64,000 nt of DNA from contig JALMQS010000073.1 of NCBI GenBank assembly GCA_024734495.1, forward strand, positions 2,551,805-2,615,804, written 5' to 3'. Origin of the DNA: Forficula auricularia (lineage: Eukaryota > Arthropoda > Insecta > Dermaptera > Forficulidae). This document shows, piece by piece, positions 33,532-43,100 of this stretch. The notes under the pieces are model-generated. The model worked only from the letters and a program-made list of their open reading frames with translations, was not told where the DNA came from and ran no database searches. A program made the translations under genes and the position numbers. How positions within the stretch are numbered: the first letter of the stretch is position 1; every line of letters begins with the position of its first letter.

Positions 33532-33830
33532 CGCTTTATGCCGCCACACTCCCTTCCTCGAGAGTGTGATGGCCTCGACCTTGACCGAGCCCGCCCCGAC
33601 GCCAAATCGCTCCGCAATATTATCCACCAGATTGGAGTTGCCCCTATATTTTTCTATTTTGTTTCGGTGGGCAACACTCAGTCCTGCAAGCGCGGAGACG
33701 ATCTGCAAGTCCAAAACCCACACCACCCACGACGCATCCTTTGCCACGATGTCTGGCTTTCTATTGCCCGCCGAGCTGGAGTACAAGTACTCCAACTCGA
33801 CACGCATTCCCTTTTAAGCCAAACTTTCTA
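33487..33830 (-). pseudogene. R2-like LINE endonuclease C-terminal fragment
   Basis: A 105-codon minus-strand frame (33,490-33,807) matches the restriction-like endonuclease end of R2-clade retrotransposons. It has RKPDIV, then WVLDLQIVS about 13 residues later (the PD..D arrangement), AHRNKIEKY supplying the lysine, and IAERFGV followed by RKGVWRH. R2 elements normally sit in 28S rRNA genes, but no rDNA flank is visible here. RT and the N-terminal zinc fingers are absent. Overlapping plus-strand frames are shadows. A related site-specific clade is possible. Confidence 0.75.
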
Positions 33831-33840
33831 ACTCACAACT

Positions 33841-33965
33841 AATGCAAAATGTCCATCAGATTGATGATTTGGAATACATATATAGTAAAAAGATTAATAG
33901 TATAATAATTTAAAAGCTCGGCAAGATTCGTAGGAAGTAGTGAATTATCTCGAAAAGTATTTAAT
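33841..33965 (+). repeat. Dispersed repeat, second copy
   Basis: Same sequence as 32,627-32,750 with scattered differences. The two copies bracket the 32,755 repeat and the R2-like fragment. Confidence 0.75.
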
Positions 33966-33978
33966 TTATTAATAGAAC

Positions 33979-34135
33979 CAAGCACGGCGGAACGATCTTA
34001 GGCCAGGGGGTCAAAACTTGGAAAGTGATGTAGGCCTTCTATGGAATACCCCTCAGCAAACGGGGGTCTGACCCCCTTGACCCCGTAGACAAATTCCCAA
34101 GGGGGTCAGCTGACCCCACAGTTCCGCCGTCCCTG
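33979..34135. mobile_element. 157-bp hAT-type MITE
   Basis: Ends CAAGCACGGCGGAAC and GTTCCGCCGTCCCTG are inverted repeats. A perfect 8-bp duplication AATAGAAC flanks them (33,971-33,978 and 34,136-34,143). It contains GGGGTCAGCTGACCCC-like palindromic sequence. Related ends bound 63,313-63,701. Confidence 0.9.
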
Positions 34136-34144
34136 AATAGAACA

Positions 34145-34530
34145 ACATAGCAAAGCTCTATGTTAGGAGTGTCAAACTCAAACATGTGCCAATTTTTGGT
34201 AGTATTCTGTGGGCCTCCTGAAGTGTAGAAATGCAAAAACTAATCACCCAAAATGGGGGGTGGGGTCAAAAATGTAAATTCTAGCCCGTTGAACCAAACT
34301 CAACAAAATTTTGTATACATATTCTGTGGGCCCCCTGAAGGCTAGAAATGCAAATACTAACCACCCAAAATGTGGGGGGTCAAAAATGAAAATTCTAGTC
34401 CGTTGGACCAAACTCAACCAAATTTTGTATACATATTCTGTGGGCCCCTGAAGGCTAGAAATTCAAAAACTAACAACCCAAAATAGGTGAGGGGCAAAAA
34501 TGAAAATTCTACCCCTTTGGACCAACGTGC
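34145..34530 (+). repeat. Minisatellite, three ~115-bp units
   Basis: Units starting ATTCTGTGGGCC at 34,204, 34,321 and 34,435. Each contains CTAGAAATGCAAA, a G-run followed by TCAAAAATG, and CCAAACTCAACCAAATTTTG. Single or partial units occur at 42,905-43,190, 56,990-57,150 and 58,695-58,785. Confidence 0.85.
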
Positions 34531-34557
34531 TTCCTCATAGCTTACAAAAAGAAGAGA

Positions 34558-34780
34558 AATATCAACCAAAACATTCTGTGAAAAAACAGGCCAAGTTCGA
34601 AAAAGTAGTGAAATCTAGTGAGTAGCCAAGTTAAATTCGCCAAGTATAATTAAGTTGAGAAAATAGTAGATCTCTCAATTTAATTATTCTTGTGGCGAAT
34701 TTAACTTGGCTACTCACTAGATTTCACTACTTTTTCGAACTTGGTCTGTTTTTTCACAGAATGTTTTGGTTGAGATATTT
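34558..34780. repeat. Foldback, ~95-bp arms
   Basis: Left arm AACATTCTGTGAAAAAACAG to GCCAAGTTAAATTCGCCA and its inverse on the right, around a ~30-bp loop. No ORF; no duplication seen. Confidence 0.8.
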
Positions 34781-35640
34781 ATATCTTCGTGTTATTAAAC
34801 AGAAAATTCTGATTTTTCTTTTCAATTTTGAAATTTGAATTACTCACCCTAAAAACATTTCTGAGTTCAAGCATTTCGTATATTTATAAAATATTCAAGT
34901 TTTTTTAATGTTTCCATAGGGTTTTTCCGATCTTCATAAATTCCATCCCTTTGAGATTAAAAATAAATTAATAATGGTTTCATTAGGGTAACAAATAATT
35001 TATATATTTTTCACATTCAACCGTAATTTATCGATTCCTTATATAAAAATATAATTTATGATTGAGCATGATTCCATTGTTTTTTTTTTTTTTTGTTTTT
35101 TTCTAATTTAAATGAAGAAAATTATTGATGAGAATGGCAAGATGAAATTCTGTACTGCAAGAAGAATACTAAATTGAAAATTTATCATTAGATATTTTGA
35201 ACACGCATGGAGCCAACTCTAAATATTTCATTATTTCAGCCTAATACTATAAATCTCACCTCTAGATGTGTAATATTAAATGCATAATATATCACTATTG
35301 ATATTTATCGATTCAAAAGAGATAGGTGAATTGACGGGGAGGATTGATATCGGATGGAAACTAAATCGGAAAAGTGTTTTTTTTTTATTTAATTAGTTTT
35401 TTCCTCTTATTAAAAACAAGGACTAAAAAGATGATCAAGGACAGTCGATGGTGGAGAAGTAATCCCCGGAGTCGAAGCTCAAATACAATGTATACATTAA
35501 TGTAAAATATTTTTTTTCCTCTTCTATTAGCCACCTAGTTCCGTTACATTTCGAAAGAAAGGGCTTACGTTTAGATTTTTTAGAGTCAACGGAAATAAAA
35601 TTAGCTCTCTCCAATAAAACGAATATAATAAACTAAAATA
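34781..35640. other. No gene; contains repeat also at 16,850-17,080
   Basis: 35,325-35,520 (TTCCTCTTATTAAAAACAAG, GTGGAGAAGTAATC, AAATACAATGTATACATTAA) matches 16,850-17,080 inside the hAT-type element. The remainder is AT-rich with nothing recognised. Confidence 0.5.
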
Positions 35641-35710
35641 AAAAAATATATTATAATATTATATTATATTATTATATATTATTATTATATATTATAATAT
35701 TTATATATAA
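35640..35710. repeat. TA-rich simple repeat
   Basis: Imperfect TATTA/TATAA microsatellite. Confidence 0.8.
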
Positions 35711-35769
35711 ACTAAATAATCAATTAGAAGTCAAGAAAAGTACAATCATTGATTACATTCTTTAAATAT

Positions 35770-36190
35770 TTGCAAATTTGTTTTGTGTGTAAATTCTCAT
35801 TTCTCAGAAGACCATTCACCATTAAACAAAATAGACTTCTCTCTCCACTAATTTTAAATATTTACCCTTTTGTTATCTTAAAAATAAATTTTACCATTGA
35901 GTTGTATTCAAATTCGAAATCCTCATTGCTCAAAAGGCCATTCAAAATTAAACAAAAGTAGACTTCCTACCTTTTCTCCCTCAACTAATTTTAAATATTT
36001 ACCCTTTTGTTATCTTAAAAATAAATTTTACCATTGAGTTGTATTCAAATTCGAAATCCTCATTTCTCAAAAGGCCACTCAAAATTAAACAAAAGTAAAC
36101 TCTCTACCTTTTCTCCCTCCACTAATTTTAAATATTTACCCTTTTGTTATCTTTAAAAAATAAATTTTACCATTGACTTGTATTCAATTT
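35770..36190 (+). repeat. Tandem repeat, ~137-bp period, about three units
   Basis: ACTAATTTTAAATATTTACC begins at 35,847, 35,984 and 36,121. Each unit continues through AAATTTTACCATTGA.TTG and ATTAAACAAA. The last unit leads directly into a hammerhead-like core. Confidence 0.88.
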
Positions 36191-36214
36191 CGACTTATCC
36201 AGGTCAGTTACTTT

Positions 36215-36262
36215 CTGTTTCTCCTGAAGATGGGTTAGTCACCCGAAATATATATATCGAGA
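36215..36262 (+). ncRNA. Hammerhead-ribozyme-like core
   Basis: CTGAAGA (36,224-36,230), one unpaired T, stem II GGGT/ACCC (36,232-36,235 with 36,241-36,244), then GAAA and a palindromic TATATATA followed by TC. Stem I is not clear. Confidence 0.45.
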
Positions 36263-36394
36263 TTAAAGGTTCTCCAAAAATAAATTCGTTTTATTTTTTA
36301 TATATTTTTTTTTTTTTTTTTTTTTTTGACTTTTCGGCCTTTCTAACCATAAGCCAATTTACGATACTATATATTTTTTAAATTTTGCATATAC

Positions 36395-36460
36395 CCCGGG
36401 GGTCAGATTTTAGCCGAATGCCTCGAGTCGGATTCGAATCCGGGTCCCCTATTTTTTATA
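36395..36460. other. Short GC-rich patch with palindromic GGATTCGAATCC
   Basis: GGATTCGAATCCGGG resembles a tRNA B-box on both strands. No A-box could be placed, so it is only a possible SINE relic. Confidence 0.25.
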
Positions 36461-36834
36461 TCTTAATGTGAAACCTACCAAGTATTTTTATCCAATAATT
36501 GTAAAATAATTGGTTTAATAAAATTAAAAAAATATATCGATTCAAAGATTTATCTTTCAAATTAATTAATTACTTTTTTAATTTTAAATGCAATTTACAC
36601 TAAGAACTAATAACTTCATTTTTATGAATAAATCCCAAATTTAGATTTTTACACATCTTTCCAGATATTTTATGGTCGCTTGAGCCCAAAAATTAGATTT
36701 TAGATAATGTCTTAGGTAAAGGTTTGAATATCTATTTTTCTCTGCTTGATGCAAATAAACAAAGACACATATATCTTCTTCTTTAAGTGCCATATCAGGT
36801 CTCCCTGACGTTTTGGCTCTTGTCCACATATACC

Positions 36835-37050
36835 TGTGCTGAGTGTGTTTAGGTGTTTTTACACAGATATACGGGACCTACTTTTTAACTCCGGTTCCGA
36901 ATGGCTAGATTGGAGAGGTTACTAGGCAATTATACTCTTGGTAGGTTTCCATTGTCTTCCAAGAGGAGGCGACTGCAAATATCTGCCGAGACTCAGTCTC
37001 GAACCAGCGTATTTCAGGCCAGCTCTAACCACTGACTCACAATCGCCTCA
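36835..37050 (-). mobile_element. tRNA-derived SINE-like element
   Basis: On the minus strand an A-box-like GTCAGTGGTTAGAGC is followed ~25 bp later by the B-box GGTTCGAGACT. Then comes a body with GGAAGACAATGGAAACC. That order is typical of tRNA-derived SINE heads. Ends and duplication were not resolved. Confidence 0.6.
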
Positions 37051-37112
37051 GATATATATATATTTATATATATATATCGAAATTATATATCTGTATATAT
37101 ATATATAATTTA

Positions 37113-37170
37113 TTTTTTGAGACTATAGTTTCGAAGGCTTGGACCTCATCATCAGTCTTTTTAATTATAA
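37113..37170 (-). ncRNA. Hammerhead-ribozyme-like core (solo)
   Basis: Minus strand: CTGATGA (37,149-37,155), one unpaired T, stem II GAGG with CCTTC (one wobble or bulge), GAAA (37,129-37,132), then the palindrome ACTATAGT ending in TC. AGA before the core can pair with TCT after the predicted cleavage site. No inverted partner was found nearby. Confidence 0.5.
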
Positions 37171-39994
37171 ATATTATTTTTCATGGGATCAGTATCACGT
37201 GAATATTGAAAAAAATTTTGAATTTTTTTTTCTATTTTTCTGGCTAATTATGTAATCTTAAAATTAGAGGTTTCATTTAAAATGTAAGAAAGTTACAAGG
37301 GCAGGTTTCAAAATGATATCTTTTAGATTACTTTATTCGATTACTTTTTATTTTTTCACTTTTTCACAAAAATAGCTCAAACAGTTTTCATGAAAAATAA
37401 CTTATTTATCTATACCCAGGCTACAATATCTAAAATAAAAGTTTATTATATAGGTACTGAATAAATGTATTTTTGCAAGATATTTATTTTTTACATAAGT
37501 TAAAGTATTTAAGAATAAATGTCTTCCAAAACGGATCCTATATAGGTAATGCAAATTCTTCCCTTTTTGCGGAGCAATTCAAATTCACAAAATTATCATA
37601 GTAAACCTAAATTGGTTTCCATTTGAGATTATATTTTTAAAAATAAAAAAATCAATTTAAAAATATTCATTTATTAAATGAAAAAAAATGATCTTATAAA
37701 TGTTTCAGCTCAAGATAAATATTTCATTTATTAAATTTCCAGATAACTTTATATAATTTCCCTGAGGAACTTTTACTTTTTCTTATTCCGTATATATGGG
37801 TTAGATTCATTTTTAAATTTTTCTTTTTCTTTTCTCTTTTTCTAGTGACGTGATCGTGATGATTCAATTATTTATTGGACCAAAAAAATGACATTTCTTC
37901 TCTCCTGCGCCCGCATCCTTGCTTTTTGATTATTTTCCAGGTCAATGCTTTATGATTTCACGTATGAATCCTCTCTTGTTCGGGTCATTGGTTTTTTCTA
38001 ATTTCAGTTTCGAAATTAATTCAGCCCTATTTATATAAGCTTTAGAACTGAAAATGAATGTTTTACATCCTTTATATATTTATATATTGAACAGCTTAAG
38101 GATAAACACCCTTTCATTTTTTACAGTACTATAGGATTTAACCAAGTATGAAAAGGAGAAAAGGTTCTCCTAGCCTCAAAAGTATATTACGTAAAAAAAT
38201 GTATTAAGATAATATATATATATATATATAAGCTATATATAAACGTATGCATTCAGATTAAAAATGTTTTTCATAAATGATTTGGGTGTTTTTATACCCC
38301 TACGGTCCCTGTCATTTTTTTAAAACTTTAACATTTAAGCTGATGTTTGATGGAATATATTTTTTTCTTCCTATGCATACACTATAAAACCTTGTAACGT
38401 AAGTCCTTAGTAGAAATGATGCGATCATTTTCTAACGATCTACCTAGTTTACAATAACGACTAGGCAGTAATCAGTAACCGTGAATGAAGCTGAGCTTAA
38501 GAAGCAATGTTTAAAATATTTGGAAAAATTTATGACCACTAAGTAGATATTAATAAAAATAAATCAACAATCATTACTGTTTAATAATATTTTATTATGA
38601 AAGAATTTAATAAATATTTTTTAAGTTTAATTCTTCACTGGAGGAGGTAGGAGCACCCCTTGACCCCATTGTTTTTGCTTCCGGCTAAATCTTTTTTTTT
38701 TTTTTATTTCACAATAATTTCAAATCAAAAAATACTGATTAACTTTGATTTTTTAAATATTTTAATTTAAATTTTTATGAACATTCATTTTTTAGCTTAT
38801 ACATGAAAGTAAAATATTTCTAAGAAAATTTCATATTTGAGTAACCGTAAAAATTCTTTAAAATCGTTATTTACCATCTATTCATAATATCAATAAAATG
38901 TAACCCCTAAATCTGTATATTATATATACTGTTAAAAATTTCTTATATAATAGTATATAAAGTTAGTGACTTATCAACCAGGGGATGCTGTCCAAAAAGT
39001 ACCTACTCTTCATTTTTTGAAATTTTATTTTATTCTTCTCTTTTTTTCAAAATTCATCGAAATCGGCATCATTTTCGTTATTTAACATTAGATTTTTTTT
39101 AAATATATTTTTAAACCTTTGGTCCATACTGCTTTGTTTGAGTGAGGGTAGGAGTCAGAAATTAATTATTGTGACTTCAACTCCACAATCCCTGAGATGG
39201 AAATCGACCATCTTCCACAATGAATCATCCTTTCCTATAAGAAAATCTTAAATTACTTCTAATTCTATTGCTATAAGCAAGCTATGGCTTGTCTATAGGA
39301 CTCTTAGTTATTTCTGATCTTATATATTGAGTGTTCTTAGAAATGGATTAGTCTAAAGATTCCCGAATCATCTTTATTTATTCCTTTTTTGTTCCTCAGC
39401 AGGAACAATTTTTATTCGACTAAAACTCGTCTGAACTTGTCTTTGACCTGCTGGAAGATATACCAGGCAGGGACTTCAAACCTTCTAGACGCGCTCTTTC
39501 CGGAAAAATCATTCATTTTAATTTCCACTTGAAACTATGCAACAATTTCAATTCATTTCGAGAACCAATATATTATAATACTTTTCAAAACAAAAAATGT
39601 TTTTTATAGAAATAGTTGAAATAATAATTTGAAAATTTAAAGATCCTCCTGAAATTTTGAAGTAGACCTTATATATTTATGAAAATACTTTAAATGTTTT
39701 AAATTTTAGCGATGCGCTGCACCCAGAGCATCAATGGACCGCACGCTACTGATATATATATATATATATATATTTAATTCATCCTCAGTAAAGTCATACA
39801 ATATTTATCTCTTTGTGAGAATTTTATTTCACTCTATTTAATTTTTTTTCTTTTAAGCAAATATGTATAATAGTACATATGGCTCTTTCTAAAGTGAAAA
39901 GCCTTTAGATAAAAAAATAAGGAATATTTTTCAAAGATATTTAGATTTTCCGTTTCTCTGAGCTGAAATGTTTTTTTCTTTTGATTCTTTCCAG
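37171..39994. other. No gene recognised upstream of VIPAS39 exon A
   Basis: AT-rich with TA repeats at ~38,209-38,232 and ~39,752-39,773. 39,395-39,500 is diverged and loosely similar to the inverse of 42,590-42,660. I looked here for the missing acidic N-terminal exons of VIPAS39 and found no convincing candidate. Confidence 0.4.
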
Positions 39995-40176
39995 TTGTTT
40001 CCAGTAATGCGTGTGATGTATCAACTGAGCCATCCGAGCGTCCGCCTATCCACACGGTGCTCACTAAACTTTTGCTAGGACATCCTGTTTCTTTAGAGCC
40101 GTTCCGCTCCTTGAATGATAAGACTCAACTTTTGGATGCTGCTTTGGAAATCGGAGACGGGAACGCTGTCCTTAAA
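39995..40176 (+). CDS. VIPAS39: VIPAS39 exon A (first found)
   Basis: Frame ends ...GDGNAVLK at codon boundary 40,176 before GTGAGT. The 3' splice site is either 39,993-39,994 or 40,003-40,004; both keep the frame open. It holds the conserved SLEPFRSLNDK block, so earlier exons should encode the acidic N-terminus. Confidence 0.9.
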
Positions 40177-43100
40177 GTGAGTGTCTTTTTTATCCCTGTT
40201 CTACATCTAATATTTAAATAAACAAAATTAAAATTTTATTATTTCAATGATTATAAATTTTCACTTAACAATATTCTACATCTCTAAGAGAGATTATCCT
40301 TTAAAATAATTTAAATTTTTTTTCCTTTGTTCACTATACTAACATACATATACTCTCTAGCATTCAAAAAGTTGAATTAATTATTTTCTGTAATTCCTGA
40401 AGATGGGTTGATATCCCAAAATATATATTGAAAAAATTTACCTCTTTTATTTTTTAATTTTTAACGTGAAACAAGTAGCCTAAAAAACCTAACTCATAAA
40501 ATTGATATCTCATAAAATATTTATTTATTTTTATCTTTATTAAAGATGTTTGTTTCACCTTGCACCAACACCACAATCTCTATTAATCATAAATATTACT
40601 TATAATTTATAATTAAAAATAAATTAAGGCATTTGTAGAAAGTCGAAAAAATAAAAATTGTTTGAAGTAATTTCAAAAACTAAAAAAAAATGACTTCAGT
40701 ATCTAAAAAATTTTCAAACACACTTCACCAAAATTAAATGCGAGGACCTTTATTTTTCGATACGCCCACCGGGAGTTGAAAGTCCCTCCCACAAATTTTC
40801 CCATACGTCTCTGGCTAAATAAAGTTATTCTGTGGCTTGTACTATATACGGAATTTGAATTATTTATCCATATTTGTGAAAGGTGAAATCAAAGTACGTT
40901 CAGTGGACATTTTTCATATTTTTTATTGATAGCCCCTTAGATCTACGCAACCTATTTGTCTCCTTTGGCGAGAATTCATATACCCTACAGTGAAACAAAT
41001 TATTATTAAGAATCTTGCGGATACAATAATATTTTAATTCTTTATCTCTAAGCTTTTGATCTTTTATTAAATAGATCATCTTCATGGCTATAGTATTGAA
41101 TTCACTTGATTTATTTTTTTGTGTTTAAAAAAGTCCGAATGAAATTTTTTTTTAGAAACTTTTTAAAATATAAAATACTAGGTAGATTTCACATAAATAT
41201 TTATGATATACCTACCTAGGATTTTATATTTTAAATTTTAAAAATCTTCTAAAAATTTTTCAAAAATTTTCTTTACTTTATTTAGAACGTTTGATTTCAA
41301 GATGCGAAAAATCAGAAAAAAATTGAATTATAGAGACCATTGTATATATTATAAAAAAAGTTCACTTCTGAGTAATAACCGTTGCTAATCGATTTTGAGA
41401 GAAAGAGGTGTTACTTAATAAATATTTCAAGCTTATTTTAATAAAAATCTTTGAAAAAAAAACTATATATACCTATATATTCCATTATCTTTTTTATCCA
41501 AGCCTCTTGATTTTACAGAGTTCGCCAATTAAATATTTAAATTTTAGAATGAATTTTACATATTTTATTTAAGATCTAATAACTTTTTATCAACTTTTTT
41601 TATATTTAAAACTTTCTTAAGTAATTTTTTTTTTTGAAATACCAAAGAAATATTATCATCACTTAATAATAATTCAATTTACTCTTCGTTTTCTTATTCC
41701 GAAAGTTTTCAAAGACACTCTTCATCCTGAATTCCTTTTAGTTACTCCGAAGACAATGAATTTATTTTTTAATTATTTATTTTAAGCATAGTATATATAT
41801 ATATCAAATATAAATATGTACGTAGGTATATATAATTTATTTGTTTGAGACTATAGTTTCGATTGTTTGGCATTCATCATCAGTCTTTTTAATTAGAAAT
41901 ATTTTATTTGTTAATTCTCATGTATTCAATTTCCCAATGGATATAGAAGAGTCGTTTTGTTGTTATAACAAGCCAGCCTTCACATAACAAACGATTGTGT
42001 GGTGGCTGGCTTGTTATAACAACAAAACAACTCTTCTATATCCATTGGGGCAATTGAATACACCAGAAATATAAATGTTTCTAATTAAAAAACTGATGAA
42101 GAAGATCAAACCTTCGAAACTATAGTCTCAAACAAATAAATTATATTTATATTTGGTATAAACATGTATAATATGTTTGCAGAGGACAAGCCCATTGATT
42201 TCTCTTTATGAATCAATAATTCTGCTACTCTCGGCAAAACAAAATCTTTCAAATTAAAAAAATATGTACTAAATTTCCGTTCATTAGTCTAGCTTTTAAA
42301 AAGCTTGCTACATTATGTTTAAATCGTTTCCGATTTTCTGCATTTTTCGATTTTAAATTTTAAAGCTTGAAATCTTTCCAGGTCTTCATTTTCGAAATAC
42401 AAATATTTTGGTACCAGAACGAATTTTCTACGACCTTTCGTTCTGGGATCATCGCGGGAAACGGAATTCACAAAGCAGACATTCTATTTTCTAATATCTA
42501 AAAAATGGGCAGTGAAATCGATTATTCATTAAAAGAAGCGAATTGGGAATTTATTTTATGAAAAAAGTTCCCAGCTAGAAGAATAATCCCTCCTCGATAT
42601 CTCTTAGAAGCTGCAAGGAAGTCCAAAACAAGTTCAGACAAGTTTTATCCGATTAGGAATATTTATTAAATTTTGTTATTCTAGAAAGGCCTAAACATTT
42701 TATTAGAAATCCGAAGGATACTCTTTAGCCATGAGAGAGAGGAAAGAAATAATTATTTGCTCTTAACTGAAATACAGGGCGGGGCATGAAGATCTACCAT
42801 ATTTTAAAGAGGCATAAAAAAATGAGAAAATTTAACTAGAAAAAAACTGAATATATTTTTGAAAAGAACTTTTTTAATGTGTTTTAAACATTATATCAGT
42901 CGAAAAAAAGGGGGGAGGGTCAAAAATGAAAATTCTATCCCTTTCGACCAAACTCAACCAAATTTTTATAGATCTTCTATGAAACCCCAGAAGGCTAGAA
43001 ATGCAAAAACTAACCACCCAAAATGGGGGGAGGATCAAAAATGAAAACTCTAGCCCTTTCGACCAAAAAATGTATACAAAATTTGGTTAGTTTTTTGCAT

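Larger units (their letters stand above)
41805..42157 (+). mobile_element. Hammerhead-bearing foldback element (intron 1)
   Basis: Long inverted repeat with a hammerhead-like core in each arm (41,845-41,890 minus; 42,085-42,140 plus). An inner near-perfect palindrome (CCAATGGATATAGAAGAGTC and TTGTTATAACAAGCCAGCC) surrounds 41,930-42,060. A TATAAAYATGTA word flanks both sides with one mismatch, but it overlaps the inverted repeat, so the target duplication is unproven. No ORF. Confidence 0.65.

Noticed and set aside
33500..33831. Two overlapping plus-strand ORFs of 97 and 105 codons
   Set aside because: Shadow frames of the minus-strand R2-like endonuclease fragment.
35770..36190. Tandem units considered as a CRISPR array
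   Set aside because: Units are ~137 bp without short repeats and unique spacers, and the context is eukaryotic.
39715..39755. GC-rich island before a TA repeat as a missing VIPAS39 exon
   Set aside because: No open frame with family similarity and no convincing splice pair.
41805..42170. TATAAAYATGTA as a target duplication of the intron 1 foldback
   Set aside because: It has a mismatch and overlaps the inverted repeat, so it cannot be separated from the arm sequence.
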